DNA from: Nephromyces sp. MM_2019
Taxonomy: Eukaryota > Apicomplexa > Aconoidasida > Nephromycida
NCBI GenBank assembly: GCA_015657535.1
Contig: JADHZB010001151.1
Span: forward strand, 1-11,219
Direction of reading: 5' to 3'
DNA length: 11,219 nt
Below the pieces are notes generated by a model. That model saw only the letters and a list, made by a program, of their open reading frames with translations. It was not told the origin of the DNA and did no database searches. Positions 1 to 8,528 of this stretch are shown here, in pieces (position 1 is the stretch's first letter; each line of letters starts with the position of its first letter). The translations under genes were made by a program, and so were the position numbers.

Positions 1-14
1 CACACACAGCTTAC

Positions 15-2801
15 CGAATCAAGAAGAAAGTGCGTATTTGATTCTGAAAAAACCGAGCAACTACAAACCACGCCACTGTGACATGCCAGACGACGATGAA
101 GATGATAAAGATCTGCTCTCCTCCTCCTGATTTAGTCTCATAAGGCCACACTGGGTACTCACCGTTGGTGAGATTCCAAGAGAACACACAGCCTGATGCA
201 CAAGCATATCCTTGTAGCCATGAGGGATCAATCCCAGCAGTAATTGAGGCTTCACACGCTTCCTGTACTTGTGTGTTGTTTCTACAGAGCGTATAGAGGT
301 GCATCCCATAGGTATCCAGCACTATTCTGAGCAAACAAAGTGTGTGGGGTGTGGCGGGGGGTTGTAGTGAAGCTTCCGGGATGAGAGGTTCAAGCTTGGT
401 GGAAGAACAACCCTCGCATCATGAGCACACATACAAAAAAGACACACAAATATAACAGCACACACACTGACACACAAACCCATACACACGCAAACTCACA
501 CACCCACGCACACACACACACTTACATTAGCAAGAAGATTAAAAGCCCGAGAGTTAGGCCTATCATTGCGCAGAACGCAGCAGATCCAAAGACGTCATGA
601 CGGAAACCCATCTGTAAGCCTCTTTGCTCTTTACTTTCAGCACTTTGATTCTCCCCCACACATACACCGGCAGCTTTAGCTTCACTGCATTCGCCAGCAT
701 CTTTAGCGCCAGCCACACGTTTCCCTCCCACCTCATCATCCATGTCTTTAAAGTTTAAAGCTCCCTGCCATGAACTAGCTCTTTTCGCAGAGAAGAGAGA
801 GTATTCTTTTCCTGAAAAGGAGGGGTGTTGGGGGGTGGTTGGGGGGGAACCAAACTGAAAAGTGGGCGAAGCACACTGTAAGGGGGACTGAAGCTTACAA
901 AAAGCCATTTTACCAAATACATCAAAACTAAGAAACTTTCTCATATGGGGGCATATATGGGGTGTATGTACACTCCCCCATCCCCCCATCGAGTAGCAGA
1001 GTTTGTAAAAAACTCCACAGTATAAGTTTGTAACCTTACCTTTCTTATATAAAGCATAGAGTAGAATGAATGCTACACCAACTCCATAGAAAGAGTAAAG
1101 AAATAACCACCCTCGAGTCTGTGAAGAAGAGAAAAACAGCGAAAAGATAATTCAAAATGAAGATAAGGAAGAAAACAGCGAAAGCTCAACTAAAGATAAA
1201 GAAAACAGCGGAAAATCAATTGAAGATGAAGAAATAGAGATGCTTATCTTACTGTAGCATCATATGCTGGTGGAGGAGGAATAGGACACTGAAGATATCC
1301 CACTGGAAAATCCTCTTCTTGTTCTTCCGAAGAAATCACAGGAAAGTCGAATTTCATAGTTTTCCTGGCAAAAAATGAAGATAAACAACATTTTCAAGGA
1401 TTTGTTTACGGAAAAGTAGAAGCAGAAGAGACAGAAGAAGAAGAAGAAGACGAAGGTGAAGAGGAAGTAAAAGCAGAAGAGACAGAAGAAGAAGAAGAGA
1501 TAAAACTGGAAGAAGATGAAGAAGAGGACCCCAAAATTTGGTAAACACCAAACAAAAAGGCATAACGTGAGGAGGGTGGCAGAGGCTTAAACTAAGCACT
1601 AAGCCATCAGCCCCTCATACACAAAAAGACACACACAGAATAAGAGACTGTATAGACACACCTATTCTGCGTAACTGTGGTGAAATAGTTAGCAATCCCG
1701 TGGTGAATCGCACACTCTTGCATGGTCAGCTGGCCAGCCAAATCATCGCCCTTGTAATAGTATGGAACTGCGACCTGCAACACACAAAATGTTTGTGTTC
1801 GTGTGTGTGCTGCTGTGTGGGCGAGTATGTGCGTTTGTGCGTAAAGCTGTCAATATCCAAACAGTTACCTCAATCCTTTTAAATGGTGCTTTCTGTAAAA
1901 TCTCTTCACACACAAGTATACCACAGCCCACACATAATGCAAATGCTTCACACACAGCACACTATACAAGGACCTTGTACATGGATGACCTACACACATG
2001 CAATTGATACATGGACTACACACATGGACGACACACAACCCCCCACCACACACCCCAGCACGCTCCCCCCTACACACCTGCTGAGCACGGTCTTCATAGC
2101 AAGGCCAATACCCCCCCCCGATGCACTGAAAGGGGTTTACAACCTCCCTGAAAGCAGTTTGGCCATTCTCATCTCGGCAGAAGAGTGTGCCCTCCTCTTC
2201 AATAAATGCCATCCCTACAGGGCAAGCTCTACAGCTTCCATCAGGTAGTATCCTGGAGGGAAGCTCGCACACAAACCCATACTTTCCACATTCTTCCAGT
2301 ATATATGAGCTCAAACTCAGTGATGAAGAAGAAGCAGAGAGATGAAGATGCGAAGTCTTCACCCCCAATACAGGGCAAGAAGTTGTATAAGTCGGCCGGG
2401 AAAGGCTACAAGGCGTTCCGTCCTTTGCGAAGTCATTGGCTGCAGAAAGAAGGGAATTGAGGGGTGTATATACACCTCACATACAGGGGGAGTGTGTGAC
2501 GTGTTCACCATGTGTAGCACACAAGGGGGGATATAGGTCAGGCATCGTATACAGCATACCCACCCACAGGAGGTTAGGCGGTATGCATCATACATAGCAT
2601 ACACCGTGATATATATCAGGCATCATACACCCTGCGCAAAGACACAAACTCAGACACAACCACGCACACACACACCAACTTACGAGTATGCCAAACTGGT
2701 TTGAAAGGTTGAATAGACCTTCCCTCCGAGAAGCAGAGGAATGAGGAAGAACTCCACCATTCTCCATAGTATACACCAAGGCACAGAAGGATTACATACA
2801 T
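15..2801 (-). CDS. Large multi-exon membrane protein with cysteine-rich outer region, N-terminal part (runs off left edge)
   Basis: Coding exons in order of translation are 2801-2684, 2439-2078, 1774-1662, 1364-1253, 1118-1040, 811-526 and 326-15. The last ends at a GTAAGC donor, so the gene continues beyond the window. Every junction is GT-AG and the phases (1,0,2,0,1,2) join without a stop, giving about 460 residues. From the chosen ATG the protein starts hydrophobic (MYVILLCLGVYYG), like a signal peptide or anchor. A region with about a dozen cysteines follows (ECGKYGFVCELPSR, SCRACPVGMAF, NPFQCIGGGYWPCYE), which suggests a disulfide-bonded outer domain. One membrane segment lies near residues 238-258 (YSFYGVGVAFILLYALY), a second near 333-360 (GLTLGLLIFLLIIVLD). 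A short Cys-containing loop leads to a third (IFIIFIVVWHVTVAWFVV), then a basic stretch. In-frame ATGs at 2840 and 2855 could start it earlier. Family not recognised; the N-terminal part of a P5-type ATPase is possible but unproven. The exon chain is well supported, the function is not. Confidence 0.6.
1119..1252 (-). repeat. Intron with three imperfect internal repeats
   Basis: This 134-base intron of the membrane-protein gene lacks the usual GT-rich start. On the plus strand it contains the core aacagcg three times (near 1135, 1173 and 1204), each set in purine-rich sequence. The sense strand is therefore pyrimidine-rich up to the CTTCTTCACAG acceptor. It looks like a small tandem duplication that also serves as polypyrimidine tract. 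Confidence 0.5.
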
Positions 2802-2829
2802 ATACCGGAGCACACTCGAGGCACTTGGT

Positions 2830-3548
2830 ATGCAGCCCATTTTCAAGTTTTTCATCCGTTCATCACGAAGTATCGTCAACTTGCAGATGGCCGTTTCTCT
2901 GTGCGTAAAGCACGCCAAGATGATAGTGAACAGCGCCGAAGATGCGAGCTCAAGTGAGTGTGTGCACAGAGCAAATTGCGTATGTAGTAGTGCAGAGATT
3001 TGTAGGTAGCACACACGGAAGGTGTAGAGCTGACTTATCCCTTGTAACTGTATATGTAAACATCTCCATACGTTGCATAAGTGTGTGTGATAAGTTAGAC
3101 CGTGTGTTATGAATCTGTGTGCATGCTACACTGCTTATGCAAGAGTGTGTTTTATAAGTGTGTGTGTGTACGTTAGAACGTGTATCACATGTTTGCGCGA
3201 ACGTTAGAGTGTGTGCATTATATAGTAAGGGCTACAGCATGTGTGCTACAGAGGGCATGCGTATGTTACACTGTGTGTGTGTATTACAGAGTGTATATGT
3301 GCTACACCGTGTGCATGTGTTACACAGTCTCTGCTATACGGTGTGTGTGTGGTACAGAGTGCGTGTGTGTTTCACCGTGTGTGTCTCTGTCCCTAGACTC
3401 ATCTGCAATGTATGAGGAAGGAAACCCCAAAAATGCCGTCAGAATATCTACACTCAGAGACTCATCCAAAGCAGCTGAAAGCAAATTTCAGTTCCTCATC
3501 TTCAAGAAGTCCCCAAGAAGATGCTTCTTCTTCTCCATAAACTCTTAA
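2830..3548 (+). CDS. Small two-exon gene of unknown function
   Basis: Exon 1 is 2830-2953, from ATG to a strong donor (CTCAA/GTGAGTGTGTG). Exon 2 is 3397-3548, after the acceptor GTCTCTGTCCCTAG and ending in TAA. Phase 1 joins exactly, giving 91 residues. The 443-base intron is strongly GT-rich on the plus strand, as in introns of the better supported genes here. The product starts MQPIFKFFIRSSRSIVNLQM, with a basic amphipathic N-terminus, and ends in a basic, Phe-rich stretch (SPRRCFFFSINS). No family is recognised. Its ATG lies 28 bases from the opposite-strand ATG of the membrane-protein gene, so either the two share a very short promoter or one start is wrong. An alternative in-frame ATG lies at 2887. 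The opposite strand is also open across exon 1, which lowers confidence. Confidence 0.4.
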
Positions 3549-3719
3549 AAAATGTTTGTATTCGTGTTGATCGTTAGAATAGTAAGTAGATAACAAGCAC
3601 ACATAGACACATGCCTTTGTCAGCCACACATAATTGCATGGAAGATTTTCAGTCGCATCACCATTTCTCTCCCTCCTCTTCTTCTTTTTGACTCCCAAAG
3701 AAATCTTTCCTCCTTCTTC

Positions 3720-4415
3720 TTACAGGTCAATATACCCCTCTTTAGGGGTGTATGTACGCCTACAAATCTTCTTCAACTGTTTGAATTCATCTTTCTTAGC
3801 CTTCTCATGGGATTCTAAGCTGATGATATGTGATGAGTAAGAGGGGGGGGAAATGTATGCACACAATAATTGCTAGCTCGCACACATACTTACTTTCCCG
3901 CCTAAAATGCAAAGAAGCAGGAGCAAGTGAGAAAAGGAAGGAAAGTAAGCATGCTAACTTTTGGAATGAGCCGCACACACTTTTGTGTGTGTATTTTGCT
4001 TAAAACTAGGGAGAATATGTGTGTGAGCGCGAGAAGAGGGATGGGTTGGAGCGAGGAGCGATTACACACACGTGTGAGGCCCACACACATCTGAGGCGCA
4101 TACGGAGTCATACACATTTATCACGCACACACACACACACGCGGGCACAGTGCATGTGGCTGATGTTGGACGGACACACATATTTGAAGGTAACCCCAAA
4201 AGGGGGTGAGGGTAGGGGGGAGGTCTTGAAAGGGAAGTGAGGGGCGATCTCGAGTTAGGGAGGTGGGGAAGGTGTGGGGGAGGGATATGAGGGAGGGATG
4301 GCTGCACACACACTAAAAGCTTAGACGCTAGGCTTAGCCTGTAAGCATCATCAAATTCAGTAAGCTCAGTTCAGGCAGGAGGAAGTGTCTAGCTACTTCA
4401 TAAGATGAGGATACC
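3720..4415 (-). CDS. Candidate multi-exon gene, C-terminal part, with an 8-base microexon
   Basis: Proposed exons in translation order: an exon ending at 4415 (its start not resolved), 4338-4314, 4224-4141, 3901-3894 and 3819-3720, closing with TAA. Phases join at all four junctions (2,0,0,2). Strong sites are the GTAAGTATGTGTG donor after 3894, the pyrimidine-rich acceptors before 3901 and 3819, a CTAAC branch-point-like site about 30 bases before the 4224 acceptor, and GT-rich sense sequence after 4141. Readable parts are FGVTFKYVCPSNISHMHCAR and a charged helix-like end (ESHEKAKKDEFKQLKK) finishing in KEGYIDL. The stop overlaps a GTAAG motif, so a further splice is conceivable. The 8-base exon 3894-3901 is the weakest link. 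The family is not recognised. The gene would be tail to tail with the plus-strand gene that ends 171 bases away. Confidence 0.3.
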
Positions 4416-4840
4416 TCAGAGAATGATAGCCATGCAGGTCAGCGTAGATGGAAAGACAAAAACCGAAAATACACTCACACCCATAACCACGCACACCAAG
4501 ACACGCACACACAACCACACACACCAAGACACGCACACACACAACTACGCACACACGCATGTGAGCTGTGTGCTTTATTCAAGCCTTATTCCAGTATCTG
4601 TTAATACATAGCGATTCACCAAGCATAATGCATAGTCCACAATGGGGAGCACACACGCTTCACGAGGATAACACACACACATTTAACGAGGCCAACACAC
4701 CTGCACTCCACAAGGATAACACCCACACACACACTATACTGCTATTATCACAGCCTACCATCCAAGCAAAGATAAAGGATAGCCTGCAGTTATCTAAGCA
4801 ATATTAAGAGCGGTGCATGTGTGTGTGCAAGCCACTATAG
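4416..4840. other. CA-rich spacer without a convincing gene
   Basis: The plus strand is dominated by degenerate CA repeats. Examples are a roughly 25-base repeat containing ccaagacacgcacacac at 4497-4550 and a looser motif (acgaggataacacacac) repeated three times between 4660 and 4730. Short open stretches exist on both strands: on the plus strand one ending in LQLSKQY and TAA at 4807, on the minus strand a hydrophobic one near 4740-4790. None chains to a neighbour convincingly. The first exon of the gene at 4841 and the 5' end of the minus-strand candidate may both lie here. Confidence 0.4.
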
Positions 4841-5541
4841 CACCCACCAAGACGTGTGTACGTTTGTAAAAACCTGCAGCCGGTTCGGCGGTGTGTGTAC
4901 GGCGTCACGGGCAATTTGATGAAGAGAAAAACACAAGACACTCAGTTAATCTATCAGCTTCAAGCACGCACACACTACGTAGGCCTTCAGCCTTAGTCAT
5001 TCCAGGGCATTCGAGAAGACGAGATCTTCTACAATGCGAAGGCTATGTACACAGCACGGGAGGGCTACTGGTGGTGGGGGCGGTCTTAGTGGGGATAGAG
5101 GGCTGTCTTACTGGGGGTAGAGGGGGGTTTTAATAGGGGTGTTCGGGGGGTTTTAGTCGGGATATTTGTGGGGTTTCACTGTTGGAGCTGGGGGGGCCTC
5201 ACTACGGGTGCTGTGGGGTCTACCAGTGAGGTTTTTTGGGGGGGGCTCATTGCGGGTGTTTGCGGGGTTATCAGCGGAGGTGTTGGGGGGTTTTAGTACG
5301 GGTATTGTGGGGTATTCTAACACGTTCATCTCATTATAAGTGGGGGGCTGTCTCCCAATAAATTTATTGCGGGTACACCACTTGAGGGTATCAGGCATTT
5401 ACAGCTAAGGAAGCAGTTGCTATCTATAGCAGGCGACCAGTAACTGGGAGGTGTATGGGGGGTTTCTACCGGGGGGGATGGGGGTTTTCTACCTAGAGAG
5501 TAGGCGTCGGGCCTCGCAGCTTCAAGGTGGTCTCAGTGTAG
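4841..5541 (+). CDS. Candidate small basic protein, four exons, 5' end unresolved
   Basis: Exons 4841-4890, 5006-5070, 5405-5439 and 5497-5541 are bounded by AG acceptors (CCACTATAG, CATTCCAG, CATTTACAG, TTCTACCTAG) and GT donors (GTGTGTGTACGG, GTGGTGG, GTAACT). Phases 2, 1 and 0 fit at the three junctions, and the last exon ends at TAG. The translated parts (RRVYVCKNLQPVRR, MRRLCTQHGRATAKEAVAIY, RRPRVGVGPRSFKVV) are rich in Arg and Lys, as in a nucleic-acid-binding or ribosomal protein, but no family is recognised. The first exon enters in phase 0 right after an in-frame TAG, so an upstream exon with the ATG is needed and was not found. Another frame of 5006-5070 is also open and protein-like (IREDEIFYNAKAMYTAREGY), so the model may be wrong there. 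Confidence 0.33.
5071..5496 (+). repeat. G-rich degenerate minisatellite, mostly intronic
   Basis: The plus strand carries many runs of four to eight G, spaced by short T-rich pieces. Variants of ggggttttagt recur near 5126, 5150 and 5290, along with related gggtattgtgggg motifs. The array is interrupted at about 5325-5450 by ordinary sequence holding a short candidate exon (5405-5439). G-runs at this density could form several G-quadruplexes in the transcript or the DNA. Reading frames within it are not protein-like. Confidence 0.6.
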
Positions 5542-5583
5542 CGACTTAGAGGGGGTTTTGTGGAAGAAAAGGGAACATTTCTG

Positions 5584-6013
5584 ATGCGATTAAATATGAG
5601 GAAGAGAGCGTCATCTTCACGCAGCTACAGTGTATACTATAAGGAATCAAGCGCTAATGATGTTGAATCTAGTGTGTGTCGTTCTGGAATGTGCAGGCCG
5701 AGCTACTATGAAGATGTGTATGTTATAGTGGCAGTAGTACAGTCTATGATTCCAGAAATATCTTTTGCTAGTGTGCACAGTTTATACGCAGATCCTGTGA
5801 GTGTGTGTATGGGTGCGTTGGTGTGTTTTTGCGGGTACACGTGGATATGTATGTCGTCGCGCATGTAGGTGTGTGTGGGTGGGTGCATGTGTGGATGGCT
5901 GTGTATTGGCGTACGTGTTGAGGTGTGTGCGTTAACTTTTGCAGATAAACAAAGTCGCACGGACTATGGGAACCCTTCAATATCAGCTTACGTTTTGCTC
6001 TCTCCTATTATAG
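5584..6013 (+). CDS. Small two-exon protein of unknown function
   Basis: Exon 1 runs from the ATG at 5584 to 5796 and ends at a good donor (GATCCT/GTGAGTGTGTGT). Exon 2 is 5945-6013, after acceptor GCGTTAACTTTTGCAG, ending in TAG. The phase 0 join gives 93 residues. The 148-base intron is GT-rich on the sense strand, as in neighbouring genes. The N-terminus is basic and serine-rich (MRLNMRKRASSSRSYSVYY). The centre is hydrophobic and strand- or helix-forming (YYEDVYVIVAVVQSMIP), followed by FASVHSLYADP and, from exon 2, INKVARTMGTLQYQLTF. HSLYADP faintly recalls the ends of TRAPP longin-type subunits, but the usual NPF motif is absent, so no family is assigned. The ATG is 42 bases after the stop of the preceding candidate; the frame stays open back to 5542, so an upstream exon cannot be excluded. 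Confidence 0.42.
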
Positions 6014-6697
6014 CACACCAAGCTTAAGGCAGAGAGGGAAAAACACACACAAAAATATTCTTACTAGCTTGCACATTAAGTTATGTCAGTACGTACGATA
6101 GGACTCACACATGAGATAGCGTGGAATAACACACACACCAGCGTATATATCAACATACACAACAGTCAAACTGCAACACACAGCCGAGTTAATGCCAACA
6201 AACTCATAAAGCCAATACTTAAGGTTCCTACCCAAGAAGAGTAGAGCAGTCAGATATTTGAGCTAGTTTATCGCACACATGGCGATATGTATATATCACA
6301 CATGGTAACACACGCACATCATACACATAGCGACACACGCATATCACACACGCATGACAACACACATAACAGGCTTCTCAACCAAACTTAGCAAAAAAAG
6401 CAATAGACCTCAACTGATGAAAGAAAAGGAAGAAAACTCTTCAAAAAACAACCAGAAAAATGGAGAAAATGAAGAAAACTTCATACAAAAACCGCCTGAA
6501 ACACACAAAATAGCACACGCAAGCGAATCATTCGCATCTTCTGCTTCCAAGCCTTTACACTAGTGAGGGAATATTCTCCTCCAGTTAGTACTTCAGCAGC
6601 GGCTCATTCTTCACAAGTGCGTGCGCGTCGACTCAAAACTTTCAACCTCTTCTCTATCTTTTTCATCTCCTTTATCTCCTTCATCTTCACCTTCTGT
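6014..6697. other. CA-rich intergenic region between convergent genes
   Basis: This lies between the stop of a plus-strand gene and the stop of the minus-strand L40 gene. It holds degenerate repeats of cacacatg and acacgcata type (about 6270-6360), then A-rich sequence and, near 6640-6697, a pyrimidine-rich stretch (purine-rich on the L40 sense strand). A plus-strand open stretch at 6354-6563, rich in Lys, Glu and Asn, has no splice or start support and is probably non-coding. The 3' untranslated regions of both genes are expected here. Confidence 0.5.
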
Positions 6698-7924
6698 TTA
6701 CTTCAGCTTCTTCTTTGGGCGAACTTGGTTTGATCTTCCACACTTTCTCTTCCTGCAGTTTTGAGCTTTTGGTGAAAGCCTGGCATAGCACTTTCTGCAC
6801 ACCCTCTTCTCGCAGTTGTATTTCTGTGCCAACTGCTGCAATGAGGGCTCAATAGCTCCTCCTCGTAAACGTAGAGACTGCATCACAAGAAGATGTTTTA
6901 GATGAAAAAAAAACAATTTTTGTATCATGAAGAGGAGCGAAAAGTACACAAAAAGATGAAATAACCCGCATTTTCCCTCGTATAGAAAGAAGTAGTTAGT
7001 TATGCGGTAAAACACACGGATACAGACTTGTGTTTTGGCAAGCACACACGAGACAGTGAGCAAACACATATAACAGTGAGCATTAACACGTAACAGTGGG
7101 CACACACACGTGCTAGTAACACACTTGCTAGTAACACTTGCTAGTTATGCATCGTCAGGCAACACACACGAGCCAGCCACGTCCTGAGACTAGTTTTGCA
7201 CACACCTTCATAATCCATAAAATTTCACGGTGAAGCACAGGGTAGATACACACTCAACCGCTGAAAGTAAAGCTTATCTATCACATACACTGGGAGAAGC
7301 AAAAGTGAAATCCCAAGGCTCAGGTAATGCTTCATCAAAAAAAAACATATATAGTCAGAATACACACGAATATAGACGTGAGGGGGCACACTCCAAAGCC
7401 AAAAAAAAAGACTCACACACGAATAAAAAGATATTCACATCAACAGACATCAATATCACACACATAGCGAAAAAGATGACACAAATACACATCAAAACAC
7501 CAAAATCCACACGCGAATCCACACATGCATACACGCATCAACACACACATCCCTACACAAATCCATAAATTCATACACGTATCTCCACACACAACGCATA
7601 TCTCCACGCACACATCGACGCTTATCTCTACACACACACATCCACATACCAACAGACATTAACATACTTACACACACAGCAACACACACCCCTCTCCCCA
7701 TCCCCCAATAATCTCACCAAGTGCAGGGTAGAAGCATTATTGATTCCATAGTCACCCAAGCAGAAACCATCCTGAAGCTGCTTAGTACAGTAAACAACAC
7801 GGAGTTCCTCAGAAGGGATGCCTTCAGAGTACGAAATTTGACTCTTCAACGAGTCTACTTCATCAAACTCATTAACATCAAAAGAGAGGGTTTTACCCTC
7901 CAAATTCCTAACAAAAATCTGCAT
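6698..7924 (-). CDS. UBA52: Ubiquitin-ribosomal protein L40 fusion (eL40) with a degenerate ubiquitin
   Basis: Exon 1 (7924-7718) encodes ubiquitin residues 1-69 and exon 2 (6877-6698) the last seven plus L40, across an 840-base intron (GTGAG donor, TTGTGATGCAG acceptor). The head, [17 protein letters not shown], is plainly ubiquitin, and the splice restores exactly 76 residues ending LRLRGG. The L40 part is exactly 52 residues, starting [15 protein letters not shown] and ending RPKKKLK, with the five cysteines of its zinc-binding region (NC-x4-C-x2-C, then NC-x4-C). By family knowledge, the fusion is cut after Gly76 to release L40 for the 60S subunit. Compared with canonical ubiquitin, K11, K27, K48, L8, H68 and the GG end are kept. 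K6, K29, K33 and K63 are replaced by Arg, Gln, Ser and Asn, I44 is Val and V70 is Ser. The moiety may therefore act mainly as a folding aid for L40. The symbol follows the animal gene; L40 identity is near certain. Confidence 0.95.
7111..7150. repeat. Short tandem repeat inside the ubiquitin-L40 intron
   Basis: The motif tgctagtaacac occurs twice, followed by a variant tgctagttatgc, close together within the intron. The rest of the intron (6878-7717) is CA-rich on the plus strand, hence GT-rich on the sense strand, especially 7540-7690. Open stretches within it have no conserved content. Confidence 0.5.
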
Positions 7925-8528
7925 TTTTAAACGTTTTTTACAAGAAAACATAAGAAACACGAGGAAGAGGGAGAAGCCGCTGCATCCACTAGAATATTAT
8001 TGTGCGTGCGATTGTTAGAGGAAGTGGAGCGTAGAAGGCTGGGGGGGGGTTGATAGGTGGCTGAAGGGGGAAGGTGTTTACGCGGGGCGAAAGGCGGGAG
8101 GAAGCTGTAGGTTTGGTAGGGTCTCAAAAGGTAAGAAGAAGAGGGGCGCACAGGGAAGGCGTGTGTGTGGTGGGTGGTGTGTGTGGCGGGTGGTGTGTGC
8201 GGCGGGTGGTGTGTGTGCCGGTGCCCGATACTTCACTGTAAGGACGATATATGTTTGAGGAAGGGTGTGAGAAGGCTCACCCTTGCCCTCTTGTGATTCC
8301 CTGAGAAAGATACCGCCAGCCGCACGAATGCATAGCAGTAGCACATACGCATACACAGCAACAATCGCCAACATGCACACACATGATATAACGTAACTGT
8401 TAATCTATAATTCACAAAAGATAAGGTGTGTGCTAGTTACTAAGCAAGTGAAACTGAAGTGGCACGCAAAAGTAAGAAGAGAAACATCAGATTACAAGCT
8501 AATACAATCTGGGGTACTTTCACAAAAA
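7925..8528. promoter_or_regulatory. Divergent promoter region of the ubiquitin-L40 and histidine-phosphatase genes
   Basis: The two start codons point away from each other across about 600 bases. The L40-proximal part is A/T-rich just before the ATG, then purine-rich. The middle has a long G run near 8041 and a GT-rich triplicate at 8169-8216. On the plus strand AAAAG/GTAAGAAG at about 8129 is donor-like, so a 5' untranslated intron of the phosphatase gene is possible. On the minus strand an ORF from an ATG at 8374 to 8078 would give a 98-residue protein with a signal-like start (MLAIVAVYAYVLLLCIRAA) and His/Thr/Pro repeats. It is most likely fortuitous because the repeats come from the simple sequence. 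No TATA box or named motif is claimed. Confidence 0.5.
8169..8216. repeat. 16-bp tandem repeat, three copies
   Basis: Three adjacent 16-base units of ggcgggtggtgtgtgt type differ at one base each (third base t in the first copy, last base c in the second). GT-rich sequence flanks them. They sit in the middle of the divergent promoter region. Confidence 0.75.

Noticed and set aside
1354..1599. Leucine-rich minus-strand ORF
   Set aside because: It spans the pyrimidine-rich part of an intron (1365-1661) whose flanking exons join in phase without it.
4415..4480. Zinc carboxypeptidase signature suggested by the open stretch YADLHGYHS on the minus strand
   Set aside because: The neighbouring exons show none of the other carboxypeptidase motifs, and the upstream acceptor is poor.
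5584..6013. TRAPP complex subunit suggested by HSLYADP
   Set aside because: The characteristic NPF motif and following residues are missing, so the match is too short to name the gene.
7230..7568. Plus-strand ORF rich in Lys, Ser and Thr
   Set aside because: It lies wholly within the ubiquitin-L40 intron, and its content reflects CA and A-rich simple sequence.
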